Below are positions 17,511 through 26,701 of a stretch of DNA of 64,000 bases, piece by piece. The DNA is from an uncultured Veillonella sp. (GTDB lineage Bacteria; Bacillota; Negativicutes; Veillonellales; Veillonellaceae). How positions within the stretch are numbered: position 1 is the stretch's first letter; each line of letters starts with the position of its first letter. Where the stretch lies: NCBI RefSeq assembly GCF_934230905.1, contig NZ_CAKQFJ010000012.1, forward strand, positions 1 through 64,000, given 5' to 3'. A model generated the notes under the pieces. That model was not told the origin of the DNA. It searched no databases and saw only the letters and a program-made list of their open reading frames with translations. The position numbers were made by a program, and so were the translations under genes.

Positions 17511-18638
17511 TTAATTACGTTTTACTACAACGATTGGTTGAGATACATTTTCTGCTGTATCATTTGTATCTTCTGCTTCTTCAGTATCAGCGACATTAGT
17601 ATCATTATCATCTGCATTTACAGTTGTATTGTCTACATTATCCACAGAGCTATCTACGGAATCATCATTAGTAGCTGGCACGGTAACAGCTTCTGCTAAT
17701 TCATCATCACTATGCGCTAAACCATCACCGCCAATAACAAGACCTTGAATGGAAACAGAATCTTGCGGTTGAATAAATACAGTAGAGCCTACAGGGTAAT
17801 CAATATTTTTCCCCTTTATAAAAGCACCACCAACTAAACCTACAGGACCAAGCAATACAGCACCCGCTACAGAAGCACCAGCAGCTTTAATTTCCCCTTT
17901 AGTTCTTTCTTTAGCTTCTTTACCTTGAACCGCAGTAAACTCTGTGCCATCAATAGCAGGGACAGAATCAAAAGTTATATCAAGAGCTCCATTTCTACCA
18001 AAGGAACGGGCCTTTTTTAGAGATGTAATTGTTGCAGAACCTACAGTGCCTGCAGGAACAAGTAAAACATTACCATCCATTACATTTTCAGCAACAGTAA
18101 ATTTAATTGAATCTCCTTCATGACTTGTTTTTGTAGATACCGCATCATTGAGTGTGACTTTAAATACATGATCAGAAGATAATGTACCAACTTGATTTGT
18201 AAGTGTTACATTACTACCATATACCTTAGTTTTCAAACTAATAATACGTTTTTGTAACGAACCAGGTAAAATCCTACCATTCACACTTCGTTCCATCTTT
18301 TCAACACGATCTACCAAAGAACCATCATTAATACTGTTTTGATATGTATATTCTAATGCGTCCATTTCTTCACGCAAAGAAATATTAGTACCACTACCTT
18401 CAACAGAATCATATAAAGAATCAACACGTTTACTTAATGTAGCAGTATTACCAGAAAATCCGTTACCATACACAGTTTCATCTAATTGATTGATGCGATC
18501 TACAACAGCACCATCTTGAGGTGCACCATATACAGTGCTTTCTAATACTTGTGTTTTCTCCGTTACTGTACCAGGTGCAGCAAATGCGGTACCTGTTAAT
18601 AAAGATGCCATCAAAAGTGTAAGTACTTGCTTCTTCAT
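17511..18638 (-). CDS. Exported protein with VYG-G-R repeats, unknown function
   Basis: A 375-residue secreted or envelope protein that I cannot assign to a named function. A signal peptide (residues 1-20, ending AFA) is followed by about five degenerate repeats of roughly 30 residues with the pattern LxxxVYG-x4-G-x4-R(I/V)xxL, seen as LESTVYG, LDETVYG, LYDSVEG and LKTKVYG. A middle domain (GDSIKFTVAENVMDGNVLLVP, then TSLKKARSFGRNG) looks beta-rich; a Gly/Ala-rich stretch and a highly acidic Asp/Thr tail follow. The ATG at 18638 is preferred to a GTG four codons upstream because GGAGG is placed correctly. It precedes the LptD-like gene by 18 bases, suggesting an outer-membrane role. Confidence 0.7.
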   Translation of the reverse strand: MKKQVLTLLMASLLTGTAFAAPGTVTEKTQVLESTVYGAPQDGAVVDRINQLDETVYGNGFSGNTATLSKRVDSLYDSVEGSGTNISLREEMDALEYTYQNSINDGSLVDRVEKMERSVNGRILPGSLQKRIISLKTKVYGSNVTLTNQVGTLSSDHVFKVTLNDAVSTKTSHEGDSIKFTVAENVMDGNVLLVPAGTVGSATITSLKKARSFGRNGALDITFDSVPAIDGTEFTAVQGKEAKERTKGEIKAAGASVAGAVLLGPVGLVGGAFIKGKNIDYPVGSTVFIQPQDSVSIQGLVIGGDGLAHSDDELAEAVTVPATNDDSVDSSVDNVDNTTVNADDNDTNVADTEEAEDTNDTAENVSQPIVVVKRN

Positions 18639-18687
18639 ATAATCCTCCACAACTCATCCTCTATGGGACATATACATCAAATAGCAC

Positions 18688-18717
18688 AATAAGCACGGGC
18701 CTAAGACCGTGCTTATT
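18688..18717. terminator. Hairpin terminator between two exported-protein genes
   Basis: Perfect 11-base-pair stem (18688-18698 and 18707-18717) with an eight-base loop, located 36 bases after the stop of the 148-residue exported protein gene. The T-rich flank is better on the plus strand (TTTTCT) than on the minus, but position suggests it ends the minus-strand transcript. Confidence 0.6.
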
Positions 18718-18752
18718 TTCTGAGCACTCTTAATAAAGTACGTCAGTGGCCA

Positions 18753-19199
18753 TTAAATTTTTAAATCAATAAGTGCAGATACGCCAACACCTTGAACACG
18801 GGAAGCGCTCACTGGATTTGTACTATCTACTGGTACTAAACCTTTGACACGAACCATCCCATTAAAACTACCTTCAATTTGTGCAACAGCTTTAACTTGT
18901 TCAATACTAGATGCAGGACCTGTTACTTGTGCAGCACCAATATAACCTTTAGTACCAATACTAATAATAGGTACAACCTTTGTAGTATATTCAGTACTCA
19001 AATTATTTTGTTTTAGTAATTTATTTAAGAAAGAATCAATTTGTGGGCCAAATTTGCTAACTAAAATACCAACACCACCAATTTTAGCAGCGCCACCAAG
19101 AATGCTACTTAAACCGCCAGCTTGTGTAGTTAAAATTCCACCAAATGCAGTTGTAGTCAAACAAATCCCTAGAACAGCGGTCATAATTTTCTTTTTCAT
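18753..19199 (-). CDS. Small exported protein, unknown function
   Basis: A 148-residue protein with a Sec signal peptide (MKKKIMTAVLGICLTTTAFGG, cleavage probably after TQA near residue 27), a Gly-rich hydrophobic region (SILGGAAKIGGVGILVSKFGP), and a compact beta-rich domain ending GVSALIDLKI. I recognise no family. AGGAGG lies seven bases before the start. It stands as its own transcription unit between hypE and the LptD operon; a periplasmic or outer-membrane accessory role is possible but unproven. Confidence 0.65.
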   Translation of the reverse strand: MKKKIMTAVLGICLTTTAFGGILTTQAGGLSSILGGAAKIGGVGILVSKFGPQIDSFLNKLLKQNNLSTEYTTKVVPIISIGTKGYIGAAQVTGPASSIEQVKAVAQIEGSFNGMVRVKGLVPVDSTNPVSASRVQGVGVSALIDLKI

Positions 19200-19384
19200 G
19201 ATAAGCCTCCTAATAGATACTTATATTTTAACAAATTCTATACATAGTTTCTAGTGAAAGTATAAATACTTACACTGAAAGATAGTAAAATTATATAATA
19301 ATACAATGAGTTTATTATGAATTTTATACAATTTAATTTTTAACTATGTTTTAAGAGCACATCATATAATTAATATAAAAAGAC

Positions 19385-20392
19385 TTAACAGATTCGCGGT
19401 ACTTGATCTTCACCTAATAAATCTACTAAACGAACACCACCAATTGATGTTTGTAGGCCTACTTTACCAATATTTTTATCCATGGTAGCACCGATATGAG
19501 TTGCTTCACGACCTTCAGGATAACTATGTAAAATATCTAGCACATCATTGGTTACAATCGGATCTACAACGAATATACATTTACCCTCATTGGCTAAATA
19601 TAAAGGATCATAACCCAGAATATCACAAACAGATCGAACTTCATCATGAATGATAAGCTTAGATTCTTCCACTTTTATGCCAACTTGACTTTGTTCAGCA
19701 ATTTCTTTAAGAACCGTACCTACGCCGCCGCGCGTAGGATCCCGTAATAAAGCAACTTGAGGACCGACTTTATTCAAAACAGCTTGAACCATATGGTTCA
19801 AAGGAGCACAATCAGTCTTAATTGAATCTGATAACTCTAACCCAAATCGTTGGCCCATAACAGCAATCGAATGATCTCCTATTGAACCGGATAAAATTAT
19901 ATCCATATTAGGTTTTACTAAATTAGGACCTATATGAATATCCTCTGGAATCATGCCAATACCTGCAGTATTGATATAAATTTTATCAACTTCACCTTTT
20001 TTAACAACCTTTGTATCACCCGTTACAATTTGCACATTAGCAAGTTTTGCCATATCAGACATAGTGCTTAAAATCGTTTCTAATTCATCAAAAGGAAGGC
20101 CTTCTTCTAAAATCAAACCACAGCTAAGATATTGTGGTACAGCACCATTCATAGCTAAATCATTAACCGTACCACATACAGCTAATTTACCAATATTACC
20201 ACCGGGGAAAAAAGCAGGCTGTACAACATAGGAATCAGTCGTAAAAGCCATGCGACCAGATGACACTGAAAATTGAGCACCATCATGTAAAGGGGCCAAT
20301 AAATCATTGGTAAAATACTTTAATATAAATCGTTCTGTCAACTCGTGGCTAAAGCGACCACCATTGCCATGAACTAAACGAACTCGTTCCAT
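19385..20392 (-). CDS. hypE: Hydrogenase maturation factor HypE
   Basis: A 335-residue enzyme of the PurM fold that carries the carbamoyl group transferred by HypF on its C-terminal cysteine and dehydrates it to thiocyanate, giving the CN ligand of the NiFe hydrogenase active site. The defining C-terminal PRIC ends the protein. Other motifs are HGNGGR near the start, FTTDSYVV, and DPTRGGVGTVLKEIA. The ATG directly follows the hypD stop with no gap; its ribosome site is inside hypD, so the two are coupled. Last of the hypF, hypC, hypD, hypE series; hypA and hypB are not in the window. Confidence 0.95.
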   Translation of the reverse strand: MERVRLVHGNGGRFSHELTERFILKYFTNDLLAPLHDGAQFSVSSGRMAFTTDSYVVQPAFFPGGNIGKLAVCGTVNDLAMNGAVPQYLSCGLILEEGLPFDELETILSTMSDMAKLANVQIVTGDTKVVKKGEVDKIYINTAGIGMIPEDIHIGPNLVKPNMDIILSGSIGDHSIAVMGQRFGLELSDSIKTDCAPLNHMVQAVLNKVGPQVALLRDPTRGGVGTVLKEIAEQSQVGIKVEESKLIIHDEVRSVCDILGYDPLYLANEGKCIFVVDPIVTNDVLDILHSYPEGREATHIGATMDKNIGKVGLQTSIGGVRLVDLLGEDQVPRIC

Positions 20393-21511
20393 TTAATCCT
20401 CCCAGGCTAATCCGCCACTAGAAAAGCCATACTTATACCATGCAGCACAACTACCTTCTACAGATACCATGCAAGCACCTACAGCATGATCCGGTGTACA
20501 CGATTTTCCAAACAAAGGACACTCATTAGGTTTTATCAACCCTTGTAATACGCTACCACATTGGCAACCTTTAGGATCGACAGATGGTTTTTCTAGATAA
20601 ATAGGTAGCATCTTTTCTGCATCTAAAAATGAGTAATCATCATTTAGCTTTAACCCTGAATTTGGAATCTTACCAATTCCACGCCAAGTATCATCACAAA
20701 TTTCATACACTTCATCCATCATTTGTATAGCAACAGGATTGCCTTCTTTCATTACAACAGAATGATAGGTATTCCCTACTTCAAAATGACCACTTCTACG
20801 TTGTTCTAAAATATTAACGATAGCCGATAATATTTCTACTCCATCAAATCCAGCAATACAAGATGGTATTTTATACTCATCCGGTAAAAATTGATATGGT
20901 TTTTCTCCAATAATAACACTTACGTGCCCAGGTAAAATAAAACCATCAATCTGTCCAGATTGTCTATCCAATAAAGCTCGAAGCGCAGGTGGTACCAATT
21001 TATGAGACACTAAAAAAAATACATTTTTTAGGCCAGCCTGTGCGACAGCTTTTACGGTAGCACCGATAACAGCGATTGTCGTTTCAAAACCTATCGCCAA
21101 AAATACAATCTGCTTATCTGGATATTTTCTACTTAATTCTAAAACTTCTAGTGGTGTATAGATAACGTGAATATGAGCTCCTTGTGTTTGAACTTCACTA
21201 AGACTACTATAACTACCTGGCACCTTCAGCATATCACCAAAAGTTGCAATGATCACATCATCACGTTTTGCATACTCGAGAGCCTTATCCATATACACCT
21301 GATCGGTTACACACACAGGACATCCAGGACCACTTACTAATTCTATCCCCGATGGCAATAATTGTCGTAACCCTTCTCTAAAAATAGATACTGTATGTGT
21401 ACCACAAACTTCCATAAGTCGCACCCGTTCACCAGGTGTATGAAGTTCACTGATGCGGTGTAATAAAGCATCAGCTGTTTTTTGTTTTTCCTGCAAAGTA
21501 AGCTTCTTCAA
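20393..21511 (-). CDS. hypD: Hydrogenase maturation factor HypD
   Basis: A 372-residue iron-sulfur protein that, with HypC, assembles the Fe(CN)2CO unit of NiFe hydrogenases. The conserved cysteines are visible in MEVCGTHT (near residue 35), SGPGCPVCVT, CGSVLQG, CPLFGKSCTP and EGSCAAWYKY, which provide the 4Fe-4S cluster and the thiols for transfer. Full family length. It overlaps the end of hypC by 41 bases, an unusually long overlap that still leaves both proteins complete. Confidence 0.95.
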   Translation of the reverse strand: MKKLTLQEKQKTADALLHRISELHTPGERVRLMEVCGTHTVSIFREGLRQLLPSGIELVSGPGCPVCVTDQVYMDKALEYAKRDDVIIATFGDMLKVPGSYSSLSEVQTQGAHIHVIYTPLEVLELSRKYPDKQIVFLAIGFETTIAVIGATVKAVAQAGLKNVFFLVSHKLVPPALRALLDRQSGQIDGFILPGHVSVIIGEKPYQFLPDEYKIPSCIAGFDGVEILSAIVNILEQRRSGHFEVGNTYHSVVMKEGNPVAIQMMDEVYEICDDTWRGIGKIPNSGLKLNDDYSFLDAEKMLPIYLEKPSVDPKGCQCGSVLQGLIKPNECPLFGKSCTPDHAVGACMVSVEGSCAAWYKYGFSSGGLAWED

Positions 21512-21722
21512 GTTCTTCTAACTCCCGGAAGGCATCTAATGTTGCCTTCGCTTCTTCTTCATCTACAATTTGAACTGCAAAACCGGCATGTACTAACAAC
21601 CAATCTCCCACCTTTGCATCTGGTACGAGAAGCAAGCTACAATCACGAGTTGCACCAGTTAATTCCACTGTACCAATAGCTTCATTAATAGCAACTAACT
21701 GTGCTGGTACTGCTAAACACAT
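21471..21722 (-). CDS. hypC: Hydrogenase maturation chaperone HypC
   Basis: An 83-residue OB-fold protein that shuttles the iron centre from HypD to the hydrogenase large subunit. It opens with the obligatory MCLAVPAQ, whose Cys2 binds HypD or the precursor, and contains GDWLLVHAGFAVQIVDEEEA, the family signature. Preceded by GGAGG. The C-terminal 14 codons overlap the start of hypD. It is separated from hypF by 113 bases. Confidence 0.95.
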   Translation of the reverse strand: MCLAVPAQLVAINEAIGTVELTGATRDCSLLLVPDAKVGDWLLVHAGFAVQIVDEEEAKATLDAFRELEELEEAYFAGKTKNS

Positions 21723-21835
21723 ACGCCCTCCTCTAGTAAATATACTTAAACATTTATTATAACTATTAATCCAAATATTTTGTATGACTTAATTCTATCA
21801 TAAATATACGGTCTTTTCTGTAACTGATGATACTT

Positions 21836-24133
21836 TTATATATTTTTTTGATGAGCAATCCACAATTGTCCTAGCGATAAACCACCGTCATTACATGGCA
21901 CTTTCTTATTAATATATAATGTGCCATGATGCCACTTATGTTGTAAGGATGCTAATAGTCTTCGATTTTGAAAAACGCCACCACCGATACATACATCATC
22001 GATGCCATAGCGTTCACATAAATCAGATCCCACTTCACAAATAGCGATAGCTAACGTTTTATGAAAGCTCGCCGCTAATAAAGATACACTTTCACCTCGA
22101 GAATAACCATCCATAATCTGCTGTACTGCAGGTACAAGATCTAGAACTTGACCATCATAATTAAAATCTAGCAAGCGCCCTTCTTCATCTTGACACGCAG
22201 ATTCCAACGCAATGGCAATTTGTGCATCAAAAGAATGTTCATTTCCTAAGCCCAACAGACAACCAATCACATCAAACAATCTACCCGCACTAGATGTCAT
22301 CATCATGGACATATCTGATTGCAATGCCTTATCTAGAATTTGCCAACCTTTAGGCAATGTAGTTAACCATTTTTTGTATTTATTAGGCAACTCATCTCCA
22401 TAATAATTCCGTAAATACCATAAAGCTTGACGCCATGGCTCTTTTACCGCTTTCTCACCACCAGGCAAAGGCGCTAAATGAATATGTGCAACACGCATAT
22501 ACTCTGCCCCATAGCACAGCATAAATTCACCGCCCCAAATCGTATCATCATCCCCATATCCAGTGCCATCAAAACAAATTCCAAGAACAGGATATTTCAA
22601 ATCGTACTCAGCCATAACAGCTGCAATGTGGCTATGATGATGTTGCACTTCTATAGTTGGAAGATCAAGGGATTCGCTTAATCTTCGTCCATAATTAGAT
22701 GAAAAAAATGCTGGATGCTTATCTATAACAATAACTTCTGGCTTCACATCAAACAGTTGTTCATACCGTTCAATGGTCCTCTCAAACGTTTCATGAGTTG
22801 ATTCACTTGCTAAATCACCTATATGAGGTCCTAGCAATATCTCCTGCTTTTTATTAATCGCAAAGGTATTCTTTAAATCACTCCCCATAGCAAGTATCGA
22901 TGGATCTTTAATCGACTCACAATGAATTGGTTCTGGAATATATCCACGACTTCGACGAATTAAAATAGGTGTATCTTCCACCACTGATACAATTGAATCA
23001 TCTACAGGTGCATAAATTTGACGATTATGTGTCAAAAAATAATCGGCTATAGTACGTAATTCTGAAAACGCGTGTTCATCATCGTAAATAACGGAATCAC
23101 CGCTCGCATTGCCACTTGTCATAACCCAGACTGCATTATGTGGTACTAAAACATGATGAATTGGTGCATATGGTAACATAACACCAATTAAATGATTATC
23201 AGGAGCTACTAACTCACTGATAGACGCATGGAAATTATCATTTTTTTCTAATAAAACAATGGGTCTTGCCATACTGCTTAATGCGTCTAAGTCTCCATCG
23301 CTAACGATAGCAAACTCCTCTATGATGTCGATAGAACCAGCCATAATAGCAAAAGGCTTATCCTTACGATGCTTTCGCTCTCGTAATGTTTGTATTGCCT
23401 TATCATTAGTGGCATCACACACTAAGTGATAACCACCAATACCTTTAACTGCAATTATGGCACCTTTATGAATGAGATCTCGTGTTTTTTCAAAACAATC
23501 ATCCCCCGCCCAATTACGGCCATCCAAATCTAGTAACTGATAACTTGGGCCGCAATTAGCACACGCATTAGGTTCTGCATGATACCTACGACCATTCACA
23601 TCAAGGTATTCATCGCGACAAGCTTCACACATGGTGAAATCAGACATAGTAGTTCGTTCTCGATCATAGGGCATGGATTTGATAATGGAATATCGAGGTC
23701 CACAATTGGTACAGTTGATAAAAGGATAATCATACCTCCTACCAGGTTCCTTCATTTCAGCCAAACAATCTTCACATGGTGATGTATCGGCACTAATAAA
23801 TGTGTTTACAGTACCGTCCACAGGAGACTGAGCGATAACAAATTCCTTACCATCATTATTTATAGATGGATCAAGCTTTGTAATGCTCACATGTGTGATA
23901 CGGCATAATCGCGGCTGTTCTTCTTGAATCGTATCAACAAATAATTGCAATGTATCTATATCGGATTGAGCCTCAACATATACTCCGGAATTATCATTAT
24001 ATACAAATCCACTAATTTCTAACTGATGGGCCCACATAGAAACAAGGGGTCGAAATCCGACCCCTTGTACAATACCTGTAAATCGAATCCCCCATCGTTC
24101 AATAGTTTGTTTTTCATCCAATCTAGTGTCCAT
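21836..24133 (-). CDS. hypF: Carbamoyltransferase HypF
   Basis: A 765-residue multidomain enzyme that turns carbamoyl phosphate into carbamoyl-AMP and passes the group to HypE. In order: an acylphosphatase domain (GIVQGVGFRPLV), a double zinc finger (CEDC, CTNCGP, CEAC, CANCGP between residues 110 and 190), a YrdC-like domain, and a Kae1-like domain with HHHSHIAAVMAEYD and GICFDGTGYGDDDTIWGGEF. Complete. It starts 38 bases after the SCIFF maturase stop with an AGGAG ribosome site, so it may share that transcript, which is unusual company for hyp genes. Confidence 0.95.
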   Translation of the reverse strand: MDTRLDEKQTIERWGIRFTGIVQGVGFRPLVSMWAHQLEISGFVYNDNSGVYVEAQSDIDTLQLFVDTIQEEQPRLCRITHVSITKLDPSINNDGKEFVIAQSPVDGTVNTFISADTSPCEDCLAEMKEPGRRYDYPFINCTNCGPRYSIIKSMPYDRERTTMSDFTMCEACRDEYLDVNGRRYHAEPNACANCGPSYQLLDLDGRNWAGDDCFEKTRDLIHKGAIIAVKGIGGYHLVCDATNDKAIQTLRERKHRKDKPFAIMAGSIDIIEEFAIVSDGDLDALSSMARPIVLLEKNDNFHASISELVAPDNHLIGVMLPYAPIHHVLVPHNAVWVMTSGNASGDSVIYDDEHAFSELRTIADYFLTHNRQIYAPVDDSIVSVVEDTPILIRRSRGYIPEPIHCESIKDPSILAMGSDLKNTFAINKKQEILLGPHIGDLASESTHETFERTIERYEQLFDVKPEVIVIDKHPAFFSSNYGRRLSESLDLPTIEVQHHHSHIAAVMAEYDLKYPVLGICFDGTGYGDDDTIWGGEFMLCYGAEYMRVAHIHLAPLPGGEKAVKEPWRQALWYLRNYYGDELPNKYKKWLTTLPKGWQILDKALQSDMSMMMTSSAGRLFDVIGCLLGLGNEHSFDAQIAIALESACQDEEGRLLDFNYDGQVLDLVPAVQQIMDGYSRGESVSLLAASFHKTLAIAICEVGSDLCERYGIDDVCIGGGVFQNRRLLASLQHKWHHGTLYINKKVPCNDGGLSLGQLWIAHQKNI

Positions 24134-24171
24134 AGCGGCTCCTATTACAAAATATATCTTATTTAAAATGT

Positions 24172-25581
24172 CTATCCTAATGCTACAGGAATACTACCAT
24201 CAATCCCTGCTTGTTCAAGTTCAGCTTGAATCATGATAGCACATTCAATCCGTTTCTTTTGTAGACGACAACCAAACTCATAAGGCGTTTGTAAATCTCC
24301 ACCCAATGTAATGTTGTTGGCATGACAGCCACCAGAGCAGAAGAATTTAGCCCAACATTCTGCACAGGTAGGTTTTGTAAACACATGTGTGTTACGAAAA
24401 TTCTTTGGAATTTCCATATTTTTTAAACCTTCATATACATTACCAAGTATATAACCATCTTTGCCTACAAATTGATGACATGGATAAATATCTCCATTTG
24501 GCACGACAGCCATATATTCATGACCAGCCCCGCAGCCACGCAAACGTTTTGCCATACAAGGTCCACGGTACAAATCCATACGGAAGTGGAAGAAATTAAA
24601 TTTCTCACCCCATCCGTCCTTTTGGCGTTGCAAATATATATCTGCTAATTTTTCATATTCTTTCTCAAGCGTTGGCCAATCTTCTTCGCGAAGTACATAA
24701 TCGCCTTCTTCACCAACTACAGGCTCCATAGATAAGTGTTCAAATCCTAAGTCAGACATAGCCAATACATCTTTAGTAAAATCAAGATTCTTATGCGTAT
24801 ATGTACCGCGTACATAATATTCTAAACCATGACGTTGTTTTACTGCATTAACAAGGTTTTTAGCAATATATTCATAGGAGTTAGCACCACTACCAGCAAC
24901 TGGACGCATAGCATTATGCACATCTTCTCGGCCATCAAGAGATAATACCAAACTCATTTTATGTTCATTTACATAATCGATTTTCTCTTGAGACAATAAC
25001 ATACCATTAGTAGTCAATGTCAATTTAAAGATTTTATTATGTTTTGGAGCCTCTTGCTCAATATATTCTACAGTTTGTTTTACAACATCCCAATTAAGAA
25101 GAGGTTCACCACCGAAGAAATCAATTTCGCAATGTTGACGAGTGCCACTCATTTGAATTAGAAAATCAACAGCACGTTTAGCTACATCAAAGCTCATTAA
25201 TTCGCGTTTTACACCACCGTAATCGCCTTGACTAGCAAAGCAATATTTACATGCTAAATTACAGTCATGGGCAATATTAAGACACAATGCTTTAACAATT
25301 GGCTTTTCCCCAACTACGAGCTTGAATTCAGTACTCATAGGAGCAAATAGCTGTTCTGCAGCGATGAGCTCATCTAATTCATCCATGATTTCATTTAATT
25401 CTATAGGATCTTGAGAGCTATCTAACGCAGCATGGACTGCATCACGATTAGTGCCGTCATATATATCTAATACTTTATCAATGAGTTCATCAATAACGTG
25501 AATGATACCGCTATTTACATCTAAACAATAGTAGTTATCTTTCATCCGAAACTTATGGATCATTGGTTTTAATTCTAACAT
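24172..25581 (-). CDS. scfB: SCIFF peptide maturase, radical SAM/SPASM thioether-forming enzyme
   Basis: A 469-residue radical S-adenosylmethionine enzyme that forms Cys-to-Thr thioether links in the SCIFF precursor. An N-terminal peptide-recognition region (residues 1-95) precedes the radical SAM cluster motif CNLACKYC and FFGGEPLLNW. The C-terminal SPASM region has CGAGHEYMAVVPNGDIYPC and CAECWAKFFCSGGCHANN, which bind auxiliary 4Fe-4S clusters. Identification is strengthened by the matching precursor 170 bases upstream (25751-25894). Between them is a strong hairpin terminator, so the maturase is expected to be made in lower amount than the peptide unless it has its own promoter. Confidence 0.92.
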   Translation of the reverse strand: MLELKPMIHKFRMKDNYYCLDVNSGIIHVIDELIDKVLDIYDGTNRDAVHAALDSSQDPIELNEIMDELDELIAAEQLFAPMSTEFKLVVGEKPIVKALCLNIAHDCNLACKYCFASQGDYGGVKRELMSFDVAKRAVDFLIQMSGTRQHCEIDFFGGEPLLNWDVVKQTVEYIEQEAPKHNKIFKLTLTTNGMLLSQEKIDYVNEHKMSLVLSLDGREDVHNAMRPVAGSGANSYEYIAKNLVNAVKQRHGLEYYVRGTYTHKNLDFTKDVLAMSDLGFEHLSMEPVVGEEGDYVLREEDWPTLEKEYEKLADIYLQRQKDGWGEKFNFFHFRMDLYRGPCMAKRLRGCGAGHEYMAVVPNGDIYPCHQFVGKDGYILGNVYEGLKNMEIPKNFRNTHVFTKPTCAECWAKFFCSGGCHANNITLGGDLQTPYEFGCRLQKKRIECAIMIQAELEQAGIDGSIPVALG

Positions 25582-25718
25582 GGTACCTCCAAATTATATG
25601 TATGTGAAAGTGCTAAACTATATAGAACTTTCTAGATAATTGTACCACATTTTTTACATATCGTGCTGAAAGTCCTCATAAATATATACTATAGATACTA
25701 TGTAATCTATACATACAT

Positions 25719-25749
25719 AAAAAAAGAGAGCCATCGGCTCTCTTTTTTT
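25719..25749 (-). terminator. Terminator directly after the SCIFF precursor gene
   Basis: Perfect 14-base-pair stem (25719-25732 and 25736-25749) with a three-base loop and A/T tracts on both sides, so it could work in either direction. It begins one base after the scfA stop codon on the minus strand and lies before scfB. Confidence 0.9.
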
Positions 25750-25750
25750 A

Positions 25751-25894
25751 TTATTTTTGTTTGCAAACTTGATTGCCTACTGTACAGCTTGTTTTACAAG
25801 CGGATTGGCAAGAAGTTTGGCATTCACCACAACCACCAGTTTTAGCAGTTTTTTGTAAAGATTCAGTGTTGATTGTACGAATACGTTTAGCCAT
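25751..25894 (-). CDS. scfA: SCIFF ribosomal peptide precursor (six cysteines in forty-five residues)
   Basis: A 47-residue peptide precursor. Translation starts MAKRIRTINTESLQKTAKTG and contains exactly six cysteines at residues 22, 25, 29, 33, 37 and 44, spaced as in the SCIFF family found beside ScfB across Clostridia and relatives. Thr27 and Thr35 among other nearby residues are candidate thioether partners. The start follows AGGAGG closely. SCIFF is highly conserved but its physiological role remains unknown. Confidence 0.93.
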   Translation of the reverse strand: MAKRIRTINTESLQKTAKTGGCGECQTSCQSACKTSCTVGNQVCKQK

Positions 25895-25965
25895 GATTAT
25901 CCTCCTCAATACTTATTGTATTACTATTATTTTATCATAGATATTCAAACTATGTAAAATATAAA

Positions 25966-26643
25966 TTATTTTTGTACGTCCTTACGCAATACTTTACGCA
26001 ACGCCAATGCAATCGGTGTTACAATGACGCCTGCAAAAATTGCTTCTGGAATACCATGCGTAACAGACAATATTAAGATTGTTCCTATAACTTGATCTGA
26101 TGAAAGATGCATAGCCTGTGCAAACATATCGGCGTATAACACATAGATTAGCCCCATTACCATACATGTATGGAATATGGTCCCCATAAATGCAGAAATA
26201 ATTATGCGTGGTCCTTGTGGTACCTTCCACAATGATTTATATACTAATACAGCCAATACAGGGAATATAATTCGAGGCACTACCGATACTAAAGGATTGA
26301 TAAATAATGGAGATAAAATATTCGGTGCTGTAAAATTCTGCCAAAAACTATATACACCAAAAATCAGGCCCACAAAAGCACCAACTCTAGGTCCTTCAAC
26401 TAATGCACCAATCAACGCTGGCACATGTAAGGTGGTTACATTCAACGGTCCTAATGCCATAATACCATAACCAGAAAGGCCTAAAATAATTGTAATAGCA
26501 GCTAACAAACCTACAACAGTCAGTTCACGTAATGTTAAACCTGATTTAGTAACAGGTGCTTTTTCCTGTTTACGATTCATTGACTCAGTTTGCTGTTCTT
26601 GGATTGATACCTGTTGGTTACCATCCTTTACATTTTCATTCAT
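25966..26643 (-). CDS. ECF transporter substrate-binding (S) component, substrate unknown
   Basis: A 225-residue membrane protein with a hydrophilic Gln/Glu-rich N-terminal extension of about 35 residues and about six helices. The helix-1 pattern LTLRELTVVGLLAAITIILGL and the HVPALIGALVEGPRVGAFVGLIFGVYSFWQ region match the general ECF S-component family (FolT/PanT-like group). The Ala-rich AAITI motif fits docking on EcfT. Vitamin or metal specificity cannot be told by eye. No EcfA or EcfT is adjacent. Two uncharacterised membrane proteins are encoded just upstream in the same direction (gap 58 bases). Confidence 0.75.
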   Translation of the reverse strand: MNENVKDGNQQVSIQEQQTESMNRKQEKAPVTKSGLTLRELTVVGLLAAITIILGLSGYGIMALGPLNVTTLHVPALIGALVEGPRVGAFVGLIFGVYSFWQNFTAPNILSPLFINPLVSVVPRIIFPVLAVLVYKSLWKVPQGPRIIISAFMGTIFHTCMVMGLIYVLYADMFAQAMHLSSDQVIGTILILSVTHGIPEAIFAGVIVTPIALALRKVLRKDVQK

Positions 26644-26701
26644 AAAAAATCCTCCTTCGCTCTCATTCTCTAAGGATATGAGTCGAAACTAGAAATAAAA
26701 G

